33,772 nucleotides of DNA from Deltaproteobacteria bacterium (GTDB lineage Bacteria; Desulfobacterota; Desulfobacteria; Desulfobacterales; B30-G6). Every line of letters starts with the position of its first letter. The stretch's first letter is position 1. Shown here piece by piece: positions 15,547-22,943 of this stretch. The notes beneath the pieces were generated by a model that had not been told where the DNA came from, did no database searches, and was given only the letters and a program-made list of their open reading frames with translations. Both the position numbers and the translations under genes were made by a program. The DNA lies in contig QMMS01000010.1 in assembly GCA_003647375.1 (NCBI GenBank), forward strand, positions 1-33,772, read 5' to 3'.

Positions 15547-16419
15547 TTAAAGACCGGCAACATCCAGTATTTGCGGTAAGCGGTGCTCCCATCCCAGGGT
15601 TTGGATCTTGACGCCCTGGGCTATTTTGCTTAAGGCCTTGACTGTTTCACCTGCAATCTTGATGCCTTCCATTTCCCTGTCCGACGCCTTCCGGATCCGC
15701 TTGATCATGGCTTCTGATACGTGTGCTTCCGGTTCACTTTTGGCGATATACCGGGCGATGGCTACTGATTTGATTAAAAAGACGGTGGGGATGATGGGGA
15801 CGCCCAGCCCAGTGGTTTTTTTCATGAAATCGGCAAAGATTTCCACGTCGAAAACAGGGGGGGTTATGATAAACTGGGCACCGGCGGCCACCTTTTTTTG
15901 GGCCAGCTGCAATTCCGATTCCATGTCTGCGTCGTTGGCGAACGATCCCATGGCACATCCGCTAGTAAAGCTGGGTACACCATCCAAATCGAATCCTGCC
16001 AGGTCTTTTCCCGACTGAAGAGTCTGAATGGCTTCCAGCAGGCCGGGTTCATCCACTTCGTAAACCGGCTGCGCATCCCGGTGGTCGCCGTTTGCCATAT
16101 CTTCGCTGTGAACCACAACGAGATTTTGGATGCCGAGCACATGTGCTGCCAGAATATCTCCCTGAAGCGCCATGCTGTTGCGATCTCTTGTGTACACATG
16201 AATGATGGTTTCCAAACCCTGCTGATGCATTAATACGCCTCCGGCAAGTGCGCTCATTTTCATGACGCCGTTGTCCATGTCCGGTACGATGACCGCGTCG
16301 ACCCTTCCCTTGATTCGGCGTGAATCGAGAACCATCTTTGAGATATTGACACCCTTCGGGGTGTGCATTTCTGCTAAAACAACGAATTTACCTGCTGACA
16401 AACGTTTCTGAAAACTCAT
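15547..16419 (-). CDS. Second MetF-like protein (paralogue)
   Basis: A 290-aa TIM-barrel protein of the methylene-THF reductase superfamily, paralogous to the metF at the end of the operon. Shared blocks include VLAEMHTPKG with the candidate catalytic Glu E17, HVYTRDRNSMALQGDILAAH, an Ala/Gly-rich GAQFIITPPVFD, and IPTVFLIKSVAIARY against VTPMKSAGMARY. Where the true MetF has LSGDHP this protein has VHSEDMANGDH, and QTQ is replaced by TPP, so folate or flavin contacts differ. It sits between the HdrC-HdrB-like gene and hdrA, implying incorporation in the complex or a related C1 or methyl-transfer reaction. Enzymatic role uncertain. Confidence 0.85.
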   Translation of the reverse strand: MSFQKRLSAGKFVVLAEMHTPKGVNISKMVLDSRRIKGRVDAVIVPDMDNGVMKMSALAGGVLMHQQGLETIIHVYTRDRNSMALQGDILAAHVLGIQNLVVVHSEDMANGDHRDAQPVYEVDEPGLLEAIQTLQSGKDLAGFDLDGVPSFTSGCAMGSFANDADMESELQLAQKKVAAGAQFIITPPVFDVEIFADFMKKTTGLGVPIIPTVFLIKSVAIARYIAKSEPEAHVSEAMIKRIRKASDREMEGIKIAGETVKALSKIAQGVKIQTLGWEHRLPQILDVAGL

Positions 16420-16466
16420 AATAATTTTCCCTTTTTACTGTGCCTGTGAAACAAACCGGTTAATGA

Positions 16467-17786
16467 CTACATTGCCGTTTCAGGATGAAAGACAAGGACG
16501 TCCTTGAGATCATCACCCAGATATTCCCGTTCGTTGGGTCCCAGAATGCCGAGAGAAAGACAGATCAATGTCCACAGGTGTACAACGGGATAGTTGCCGC
16601 CGTAATGTTCACTCAATTCGTGAATCTGTGCATGACAATTGTGGCATCCTGCGATGCAGTAATCTGCTCCTGTGGCTTTGATCTGATCGTCTTTCAGTTT
16701 GCCGTAAGCCAGGCGTTGTTCCTTGTAACCCGACTGGAGAAAACCACCACCACCACCACAACAGTAATTGTTGGACCTGTTGGGCGTCATGTCCACGAAG
16801 TTTTCTTCTCCCACCACTGATTTAACGACATAGCGCAGATCCTCGGCAATGGGGTCGCCATAGCTTTTTCGGACAATCTGGCAGGGATCCTGAACTGTAA
16901 ATTTGATTTTGAGATCCTTGTTCCAGTCGGAGTTGACTTTCAATTTCCCTTCCCGGATCCATTTTGCGTAGTATTCGTAAATGTTTTTAACGACAAACGT
17001 GTGTTCGATGTTGAATTTTTTCAGTCCTGCCAGGACTGAGAAGGTTACGTGCCCTCACTCCGTATTGAGAAAGGTCGTGCACCCCAGCTTATCAGCCTGC
17101 TTGGCAGAGGTGCGGGTGATATGCTCCCAGCTTTCATTTTCGGCCAGGAACATGCAGTAATTCTCACCACCCCATCCTTTGCTCCCATATGTCCAGTCTG
17201 CCCCCACGAGATGAAGAATTTTCCAGAGTGGCAAGAGCTCATCCGGCTCGGTCACAGGCTCTCTGGAGTTCTGGTTTAAAAAGAACTTGGCACCTTCCTT
17301 GTCGATGGGTGCCTGCATGTCTGCGAACTCGGGCTGGGCTTCCTGGTACTCTTCCAGCACGTCCTCTACGACGAATTGAAAGTCTTCCGGGGTAGCGCCC
17401 ATGGCACTGCAACTGTCGTTTCTCAAGGCCATATCGCAGGAGCCTATGATGCCCTTGGGCCGATCTTCCCGGGGCCATGCTGACCTGACATTATAAACCA
17501 GTTGGGGAATGTCAATTTTCATGGGACATACATACACACACCGCTGGCACATGCTGCACATCCACACCCATTCCGATTTCAAGAGTTCATCGTCCAGCCC
17601 CAGGGCTGCCATGCGTAAAAATTTTCTGGGATCCATTCCATCGAGACCTGTTGCAGGGCAGCCCGAAGAACAGGCCCCACAGGTCAGGCAAAGGTTCAGG
17701 TTTCCTCCCTCCGGAAGAAGTTCCTTGACCTTGTCCATAAAAATACTTTTCTTTTTGCCTTCGATTCTGATTGCTTTTCCCGTCAT
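16467..17786 (-). CDS. Fused HdrC-HdrB-like Fe-S protein with probable selenocysteine (in-frame UGA)
   Basis: Read through the TGA at 17055-17057, this is one 439-aa protein. Residues 1-100 are HdrC-like with two [4Fe-4S] motifs (C33, C36, C39, C43; C77, C80, C83, C87). Residues 185-439 are HdrB/HdrD-like, starting WTYGSKGWGGENY. The UGA (residue 244) falls in LNTE-U-GH, where relatives have ECGH. After it the frame stays open through a complete CCG motif: C302, then 39 residues, C342-C343, and C381-HN-C384. A SECIS-like hairpin follows the UGA (17021-17039). The first possible restart is TTG 16941-16943, 37 codons after the UGA, and a product from there would lose conserved sequence. The predicted role is an electron-transfer/disulfide-active subunit handing electrons to HdrA. 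If Sec insertion failed, HdrC plus a truncated HdrB would result. Confidence 0.85.
17021..17039 (-). promoter_or_regulatory. Bacterial SECIS-like hairpin
   Basis: On the coding (minus) strand, TCAGTCCT and AGGACTGA form a perfect 8-bp stem closed by a GGC loop. The loop begins 24 nt after the UGA. After a C/A mismatch, two further U-A pairs can extend the stem. This fits the bacterial SECIS description (short stem, small loop with G in the first two positions, loop about 16-37 nt from the UGA). It is the only strong hairpin immediately after the UGA. Confidence 0.75.
17055..17057 (-). other. In-frame UGA, predicted selenocysteine codon
   Basis: On the minus strand the codon is TGA between GAG/GAA-type Glu and GGG CAC (Gly-His). 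The upstream ORF ends here after FLNTE and the downstream ORF in the same frame begins GHVTFSVLAG. Conserved relatives have Cys here. No selA, selB or selC gene lies in the window, so Sec insertion depends on machinery elsewhere in the genome. Confidence 0.8.
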
Positions 17787-17821
17787 TAGTGCTTCCTCTT
17801 TTAACTGTGAATGCGTGGTAT

Positions 17822-18067
17822 CTATGCCCGTTTCTTCAAAAGGATCCTGTAAAAGCTCCCGGATCCTTTATTATCGGTTATATCCACGGAAATGAGTTCG
17901 TAGGATGACTCGGGCAGGACCCTGAAGAGGTCCTGTTTTGCGTCTAGATCGGACCCCTGTATTTCTATGACTTCATCCGGCGCCATTTTCATAATCATCT
18001 GCGTCACCTTCAGAAGGGTGATGGGGGTAATCGATCCTCTAAAATCGAGTCTGTAATTCACTTTCAT
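17822..18067 (-). CDS. TusA-like protein lacking the catalytic Cys
   Basis: An 81-aa protein with the TusA/SirA/YedF layout: opening strand YRLDFRG, then SITPITLLKVTQMI, an EVIEIQGSD strand, helix, and C-terminal FYRILLKK. In TusA proteins the loop is RG-x-x-CP-x-P and the Cys carries sulfur; here the sequence reads RGSITPIT, with Thr where Cys is expected, so persulfide transfer by the usual route is not possible. It is the first gene after the sigma-54 promoter of the MetF/Hdr operon. TusA-like genes often accompany Hdr-like sulfur enzymes, which supports a structural or regulatory role here. Gap to the next gene is 35 bp. Confidence 0.72.
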   Translation of the reverse strand: MKVNYRLDFRGSITPITLLKVTQMIMKMAPDEVIEIQGSDLDAKQDLFRVLPESSYELISVDITDNKGSGSFYRILLKKRA

Positions 18068-18110
18068 GGATGAAGTCCTGTGTGCTTCTAACTGTTTTCA
18101 AGCGTATAGA

Positions 18111-18128
18111 CAGCAAGAAAAGGGCCAA
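18111..18128 (-). promoter_or_regulatory. Sigma-54 promoter of the Hdr/MetVF operon
   Basis: On the minus strand the sequence TTGGCCCTTTTCTTGCTG contains GG and GC separated by exactly 10 nt, matching the -24/-12 sigma-54 consensus (TGGCAC-N5-TTGCW) except at two positions. The predicted transcript start is near 18101, giving a leader of about 34 nt before the TusA-like gene. A sigma-54 activator gene is transcribed divergently from the same spacer, which strengthens the call. Confidence 0.78.
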
Positions 18129-18211
18129 TTTGATTTTTAGGGCAAATTTTATTATGATTTGTCAGAAAGACTGCACTGTCGCCATCTTTTACCCATATCT
18201 TCAGACAGCGC

Positions 18212-18239
18212 TTGACAAGAAAGTGTTAAACTGTAAAAG
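18212..18239 (+). promoter_or_regulatory. Possible sigma-70-type promoter of the activator gene
   Basis: TTGACA (18212-18217) and TAAAAG (18234-18239) are spaced 16 bp apart, 43 bp before the start codon of the activator. The -35 is perfect and the -10 matches 4 of 6. Confidence 0.4.
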
Positions 18240-18257
18240 CAAGACGTCTTTACACGT

Positions 18258-18270
18258 GTTAAGGCTTAAC
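18258..18270. promoter_or_regulatory. Palindrome, candidate activator binding site
   Basis: GTTAAG-G-CTTAAC is a perfect 6-bp-arm palindrome 14 bp upstream of the activator start and about 157-169 bp upstream of the predicted sigma-54 transcript start. That distance is suitable for an enhancer-type site, and its position past the -10 candidate would also allow autoregulation. A second short palindrome, ACACGTGT, abuts it at 18252-18259. Confidence 0.45.
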
Positions 18271-18281
18271 GGTGAATTTGA

Positions 18282-19685
18282 ATGCTCGATAAGGAATTAG
18301 ACAATTATTGGGAAACAGTGGTCAACACGATTCGTGACGGTATCATGATCATTAATCCAAACGGTGCCATTGTTTCGGTTAACCGGGCTTTTGAGGTCAT
18401 CACAGGATACGCCCGTGGGGAGGTTATCGGGAAGCCCTGCACTATCCTCGATTGTGATATTTGCGAAAAGGCTCTCATGCCGAATGGAAGCCCCTGGTGT
18501 GTTCTGTTTGAATCCGGAAGCATCAAGAAAACAAAATGCATCATTAAACGCAAGGATGGGTCGTATATCCATGCGGTGAAAAACGCATCCATTTTAAACG
18601 ATACCAGCGGCAATATTATCGGGGCAGTTGAAACCATCACTGATATTACTGAAATCATTGAAAAAGAAACCCAACTGGAGGCGTTCCGACAGGTGCTCCG
18701 GTCAAAGGACGGCTTCCACGGCCTCATTGGTGTATCTGCTTCCATGCGCCAGGTGTACGACCTGATAGAAAACGCAGCCCAATCGGATGCCCCGGTGATT
18801 ATTTATGGTGACAGCGGTACCGGCAAAGAGCTGGTGAGCAAAGCCATACACGACATCGGCGAACGCAGTCAAAAACCCTTTGTCAAAGTCAACTGTGCCA
18901 GCTTGACCGAATCCCTGCTCGAAAGTGAACTTTTCGGCCATGTCCGGGGAGCCTATACCGGCGCCTACAAGGATCGGCTTGGCCGATTCGAAAGCGCCCA
19001 TGAGGGGGATATCTTTCTTGATGAAATCGGGGACCTGCCGATGTCGACCCAGGTCAAACTGCTGCGTGTTCTGGAAGATAAAACCATTGAACGGGTGGGG
19101 GACAGTACGCCGATTCCGGTGGATGTGCGGATCATATCCGCAACCAACAAGAACTTGACGCAGCTCGTGGATCAGGGCCTTTTTAGAAAGGATTTCTATT
19201 TCCGGATCAATGTCATTCCCATCCACTTGCCGCTGCTCAGGGAGCGTGTTGAAGACATACCGTTTTTGGCGGAGGCTTTTTTCCGGAAGATGAAATTAAA
19301 AAGCGGAAAGGACATCCAGGGGATCAGTAAGGACGCCATGGAAACCCTGATGCGTTATGCCTGGCCCGGTAATGTCAGAGAACTGAAGAGTGCATTCGAA
19401 TATGCATTCGTAACATGCCAGAACGCCATGATACAACCCGCCCATTTCCCCTCGACGCTCTCACAAGCGGGTAAACGATCCAGAGCTGCCAAACCGGCGA
19501 GTATCAATATGCAGGAGATCGAAAAAAGAGAGTTGATCGAGGCCCTTGAAAAAGCCGGGGGAAACAAGTCAAAAGCAGCCAAGTTTCTGGGTGTGTCGCG
19601 TGTGACCGTGTGGAACCGGATGAAGCGATTTAATGTCGATACCCCGCGCCAGGTAAAAACGGTGGATCCTCTCCAAAATAATTGA
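18282..19685 (+). CDS. PAS-domain sigma-54-dependent transcriptional activator
   Basis: A 467-aa enhancer-binding protein. An N-terminal PAS domain (about 8-125) contains a Cys cluster (C53, C58, C61, C73) that may sense redox state or bind a metal. The AAA+ domain (about 148-370) has Walker A GDSGTGKE (176-183), a GAYTGA loop (223-228, the Phe-to-Tyr variant of GAFTGA that contacts sigma-54), and Walker B GDIFLDEIG (242-250). A Fis-type helix-turn-helix (GGNKSKAAKFLGVSRVTVWNRM) is near 425-455. There is no receiver, so control is by the PAS domain. It is divergent from, and likely activates, the operon behind the sigma-54 promoter at 18111-18128. Its stop abuts the stop of the convergent metW. 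Confidence 0.94.
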   Translation: MLDKELDNYWETVVNTIRDGIMIINPNGAIVSVNRAFEVITGYARGEVIGKPCTILDCDICEKALMPNGSPWCVLFESGSIKKTKCIIKRKDGSYIHAVKNASILNDTSGNIIGAVETITDITEIIEKETQLEAFRQVLRSKDGFHGLIGVSASMRQVYDLIENAAQSDAPVIIYGDSGTGKELVSKAIHDIGERSQKPFVKVNCASLTESLLESELFGHVRGAYTGAYKDRLGRFESAHEGDIFLDEIGDLPMSTQVKLLRVLEDKTIERVGDSTPIPVDVRIISATNKNLTQLVDQGLFRKDFYFRINVIPIHLPLLRERVEDIPFLAEAFFRKMKLKSGKDIQGISKDAMETLMRYAWPGNVRELKSAFEYAFVTCQNAMIQPAHFPSTLSQAGKRSRAAKPASINMQEIEKRELIEALEKAGGNKSKAAKFLGVSRVTVWNRMKRFNVDTPRQVKTVDPLQNN

Positions 19686-20312
19686 TCAGGTGCCTATTAA
19701 GAAGATACCATACGTGGCCCTGACGTTTGGCATCACCCGAATGATGTTGCCCTGTCTGTTGGGTGTCTGAGTTTCAATGGCAATTTCTTTCAAAATGCGA
19801 TAGCCCACTTCGCGTGCAAATTTTCTAAAATCCTTGAGGGTGAGCACTCTTATGTTGGGTGTGTCATACCACTGGTAGGGGAGCTGCCGGGTTACCGGCG
19901 CATGGCCGGTTGTCAACAGTTGAAGCCTCACGCGCCAGTGACTGAAGTTGGGGAAGCTGACAATCCCCTTTTTTCCGATGCGCAGCATTGATCGAATCAA
20001 GTCATCCGGTGCATACACCTGCTGCAAGGTTTGGCTCAATATGACGTAATCAAAGCTGTTGTCCGGATAGTCCTCTACTTCCTCGTTAATATCACCCTGA
20101 AGGACGGTTAATCCTTTTTCAATACATTTTGCGGCTCTGCTTTCGTTCTGCTCTATGCCTGAACCGATCACCTTTTTATGCTGGATCAGGTGTTCCAGGA
20201 GGCTCCCTTCACCACAGCCCAGGTCCAGCACTCTGGCGCCAGGTTCTATCCAGGAGGCGATCAGGTGAAGGTCAAACCGCAACGGCTTATGGGGTAATTT
20301 CATCGAAGACAC
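19686..20312 (-). CDS. metW: MetW-like methyltransferase-fold protein
   Basis: A 208-aa class I methyltransferase-fold protein. Motif I is VLDLGCGEG (about 29-37), the D-rich strand is TVLQGDINEE, and a SFDYVILSQTLQQV block follows; SFPNFSHWRVR and PYQWYDTPNIR are characteristic of MetW. In many Proteobacteria metW is partnered with metX, and here it overlaps the end of metX by 26 bp. The start is GTG 20312 (AGGAGG 11 bp upstream); ATG 20303 is an alternative. It probably modulates homoserine O-acetylation. Its stop is adjacent to the convergent activator's stop, so there is no intergenic terminator. Confidence 0.93.
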   Translation of the reverse strand: MSSMKLPHKPLRFDLHLIASWIEPGARVLDLGCGEGSLLEHLIQHKKVIGSGIEQNESRAAKCIEKGLTVLQGDINEEVEDYPDNSFDYVILSQTLQQVYAPDDLIRSMLRIGKKGIVSFPNFSHWRVRLQLLTTGHAPVTRQLPYQWYDTPNIRVLTLKDFRKFAREVGYRILKEIAIETQTPNRQGNIIRVMPNVRATYGIFLIGT

Positions 20313-21459
20313 GATTTAAAAATCCTCCTATAATGCTCGATAACCGTGGATTGGGTATTAAGAAGGCATCATGCCCCCACTCGGCCTCTATTTCACAAAA
20401 ACTGACATTTTGACCGGTTTTCTTTATGGCCTTAACCATTTCACGGGACTGATAGGTCGGGTAGAGCCAGTCGGACGTAAAAGAGATAACCAGAAAACGG
20501 GCATTTGTTTTTGAGAATGCCTCGACCAAAGAACCGCCGCCATGCTGTTCTGCCAGATCAAAATAATCGGCTGCTTTGGTAATATACAAAAAGGCGTTGG
20601 CATCGAAACGCTCGACAAAGCGTTTACCCTGGTAGCGAAGATAGCTCTCCACCTGAAATTCAGGATCAAAGCTGAATGAAAAGTCACTTTTGTTCTGCAA
20701 CTGGCGGCCGAACTTCAAGCGCATGGACTGGTCCGAAAGGTAAGTGACATGCCCGATCATACGGGCAACCGCCAACCCGGTTTCGGGACGGGAGCTGAAA
20801 TAATAGTCCCCGTTGTTCCAGTTTGGATCGGTCATAATCGCCTGCCTGGCGATTTCGTTAAAGGCGATGGCAAGAGCGGAATGCCTGGTAGTCGTGGCCA
20901 GGGGTATTGCGGCCGCCACCATCTCCGGGTATCGAACGCACCATTCCAACACCTGCATGCCGCCCACAGACCCGCCCACAACGGCCAGAAGTTTTTCTAT
21001 TCCCAGCGCATCCATCAGGGCTTTCTGCGCTTTGACCATGTCGCCGACGGTCACCACAGGGAATTTCAGCCCATAGGGCATTACGGTCTTGGGATTGATA
21101 GTGCAAGGGCCGGTTGACCCCATGCAACTGCCGATGATATTACAGCAGATAACGAAGTATTTGTCGGTGTCTATCCCTTTCTCCGGACCCACCATGCTGT
21201 CCCACCACCCAGGCTTTTCATCCTCTTCACTGTAGTAGCCCGCCACGTGAGAATCACCGGACAGGGCATGCAGTATCAAGACGGCGTTGCTCTTTTCTGT
21301 ATTCAAGCTACCGTAGGTTTCATAGGCTATTGTAATGGGACCAAGCCTGGCACCACACTCCAGCAGCATTTCGTCGGGCGGCTCTGCCGTTGTGTGAAAT
21401 TTCTTTTCAACGATGCCTACTGAGACGCCGTGTCTGTCATTTTCGATGTATTCGCTCAT
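20287..21459 (-). CDS. metX: Homoserine O-acetyltransferase MetX
   Basis: A 390-aa alpha/beta-hydrolase-fold enzyme that acylates homoserine with acetyl-CoA. The nucleophile Ser is S164 in GGSVGGMQ; the triad is completed by D330 (TSDWLYP) and H363 (WGHDAF). The blocks LILHALSGDSHVAGYY and GSCMGSTGP are typical of MetX. It overlaps metY upstream by 4 bp (ATGA) and metW downstream by 26 bp, so the three are one translation-coupled operon for the direct-sulfhydrylation route to homocysteine. Acetyl rather than succinyl specificity is assumed from family similarity. Confidence 0.97.
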   Translation of the reverse strand: MSEYIENDRHGVSVGIVEKKFHTTAEPPDEMLLECGARLGPITIAYETYGSLNTEKSNAVLILHALSGDSHVAGYYSEEDEKPGWWDSMVGPEKGIDTDKYFVICCNIIGSCMGSTGPCTINPKTVMPYGLKFPVVTVGDMVKAQKALMDALGIEKLLAVVGGSVGGMQVLEWCVRYPEMVAAAIPLATTTRHSALAIAFNEIARQAIMTDPNWNNGDYYFSSRPETGLAVARMIGHVTYLSDQSMRLKFGRQLQNKSDFSFSFDPEFQVESYLRYQGKRFVERFDANAFLYITKAADYFDLAEQHGGGSLVEAFSKTNARFLVISFTSDWLYPTYQSREMVKAIKKTGQNVSFCEIEAEWGHDAFLIPNPRLSSIIGGFLNRVFDEITP

Positions 21460-22745
21460 ATCACTTTTGAAAAAGCCTGTTCAAGGTCCGCGATGATATC
21501 ATCAATATGTTCAATGCCGATGGAGAGACGAATGAAGTCTGGTGTCAGACCACCGGCTTTCTGGTCTTCTTCGGACAGTTGCGAATGGGTAGTGCTGGAA
21601 GGGTGCAGCACGAGACTCTTGGCATCTCCGACATTGGCCAGGTGTGAAAACAGCTTCAGGTTGTCCACGAAATTATGTCCTGCAGCGAAACCGCCTTTTA
21701 TACCGAAGACCACCATGCCGCCGAATCCGTTCCTGAGGTATTTTTGTGCCGTAGCGTGTGTGGGATCGTCTTCCAGGCCCGGATAGCGGACCCATGTCAC
21801 ATTCGGGTGGCCTTTTAAATATTTGGCAACCTGCATGGCGTTTTCTGAATGCCGTTCCATCCGTAACGGCAAGGTTTCCAGGCCCTGCAGGAACAGCCAG
21901 GCGTTATCCGGGGAGATGCAGGCACCCAGGTTGCGTAGAGGTACCAGACGCATACGCATGATAAATGCCACAGGGTTGAGGTCACCGAGATCATGGGCGA
22001 ATCGAAGGTCGTGATAACCGGCGTCGGGTTCATTGTACAGGTGAAACTTGGGGTCCTGCCAGTTGAATTTCCCTGCATCGACGACTACGCCGCCGATACC
22101 CGTTCCATGGCCGCCGATCCATTTTGTCAGGGAATTGACCACGATGTCAGCCCCGTGCTCAATGCTCCTGAACAGGTAGGGCGTTGTAAAGGTGGCATCG
22201 ACGATCAAGGGCAGTTTGTGGCGTCTTGCAATAACTGCCACGGCTTCGATATCGGTGAAATCGAGGGCCGGATTACCGATGGTTTCAATGAATATCGCCC
22301 GCGTACGTTCGTTGATTGCCGGTTCGAAATTCCGGGGATTGCGCGGGTCGACAAATCGGGTATGGATACCGAATTGTGGTAGAATCGCGTCAAACATGGT
22401 GTAGGTGCCGCCATACAGGTTGTTGGCTGAAACAATCTCGTCCCCTGATGCGCAGATGTTGATGATCGCATAGTAGATGGCGGATGTTCCCGACGACAAG
22501 GCCAGGGCAGCGGCGCCGCCTTCAAGGGCGGCAAGACTGTTTTCCAGCTGGTCCTGGGTCGGATTCATGATGCGTGTGTAAATGTTGCCCGGCTCTTTCA
22601 GGGAAAACAGGTTGGCTGCGTGTTCCGTGCTGTTAAACACATAGGAGGATGTCCGGTGAATAGGAACTGCCCGGGCGTTGGTAGCTGGATCGGGTACCCG
22701 ACCGGCATGCAGACACAGGGTTTCAAATCTATAATCATTGTTCAT
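21456..22745 (-). CDS. metY: O-acetylhomoserine sulfhydrylase MetY
   Basis: A 429-aa PLP enzyme of the Cys/Met-metabolism family that makes homocysteine from O-acetylhomoserine and sulfide. Visible landmarks: LCLHAGRVPDPATNARAVPI at the N terminus, GNIYTRIMNPT, SSGTSAIYYAI, ETIGNPALD, and PLP Lys K208 in NSLTKWIGGHG. The start is ATG 22745 with an AAGGAG ribosome-binding site 7 bp upstream; the frame stays open to 22925, but that extension lacks homology-like sequence. metX begins 4 bp before its stop. With a broken ThiF-like gene upstream, a former sulfur-carrier-based supply is possible. Confidence 0.97.
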   Translation of the reverse strand: MNNDYRFETLCLHAGRVPDPATNARAVPIHRTSSYVFNSTEHAANLFSLKEPGNIYTRIMNPTQDQLENSLAALEGGAAALALSSGTSAIYYAIINICASGDEIVSANNLYGGTYTMFDAILPQFGIHTRFVDPRNPRNFEPAINERTRAIFIETIGNPALDFTDIEAVAVIARRHKLPLIVDATFTTPYLFRSIEHGADIVVNSLTKWIGGHGTGIGGVVVDAGKFNWQDPKFHLYNEPDAGYHDLRFAHDLGDLNPVAFIMRMRLVPLRNLGACISPDNAWLFLQGLETLPLRMERHSENAMQVAKYLKGHPNVTWVRYPGLEDDPTHATAQKYLRNGFGGMVVFGIKGGFAAGHNFVDNLKLFSHLANVGDAKSLVLHPSSTTHSQLSEEDQKAGGLTPDFIRLSIGIEHIDDIIADLEQAFSKVI

Positions 22746-22943
22746 GGGTAGTCTCCTTTGCTGACTTGATGAGTCAGAAATGTTATTGGTGTATCCAATT
22801 ACTACATTGTGACATGGCAACCGATCTAAATCAACACTAAAAAACGCTTCGACCTGAGCAGGGTTCAATGCAAAGCAATACCGTACAACGATATAGCCAG
22901 GACAATCGAAGATTTTGAACCGCATATAGGTATACTTATTCGG
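22746..22943 (-). other. metY leader, no riboswitch recognised
   Basis: This 198-bp spacer was scanned for SAM-type riboswitch landmarks and none was recognised. It contains one small stem, CTGACT/AGTCAG, about 13 nt before the ribosome-binding site, which could be a leader hairpin. No clear promoter was picked. Confidence 0.35.

Noticed and set aside
15471..15563. hdrA start at 15563
   Set aside because: The extra 31 residues run through a tandem spacer repeat; the FAD fold begins right after ATG 15470, which is preceded by a purine-rich site.
16467..16943. Separate truncated HdrB gene starting at TTG 16943
   Set aside because: It would drop 37 codons of conserved HdrB-like sequence in the same frame as HdrC. 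A purine-rich GGGAAGGGAAA does precede the TTG, but those bases encode conserved residues. The UGA read-through model with a SECIS-like stem explains the data better.
22746..22943. SAM riboswitch upstream of metY
   Set aside because: No SAM-I, SAM-II or SAH-type conserved core was recognisable in the leader; only one short stem was seen.
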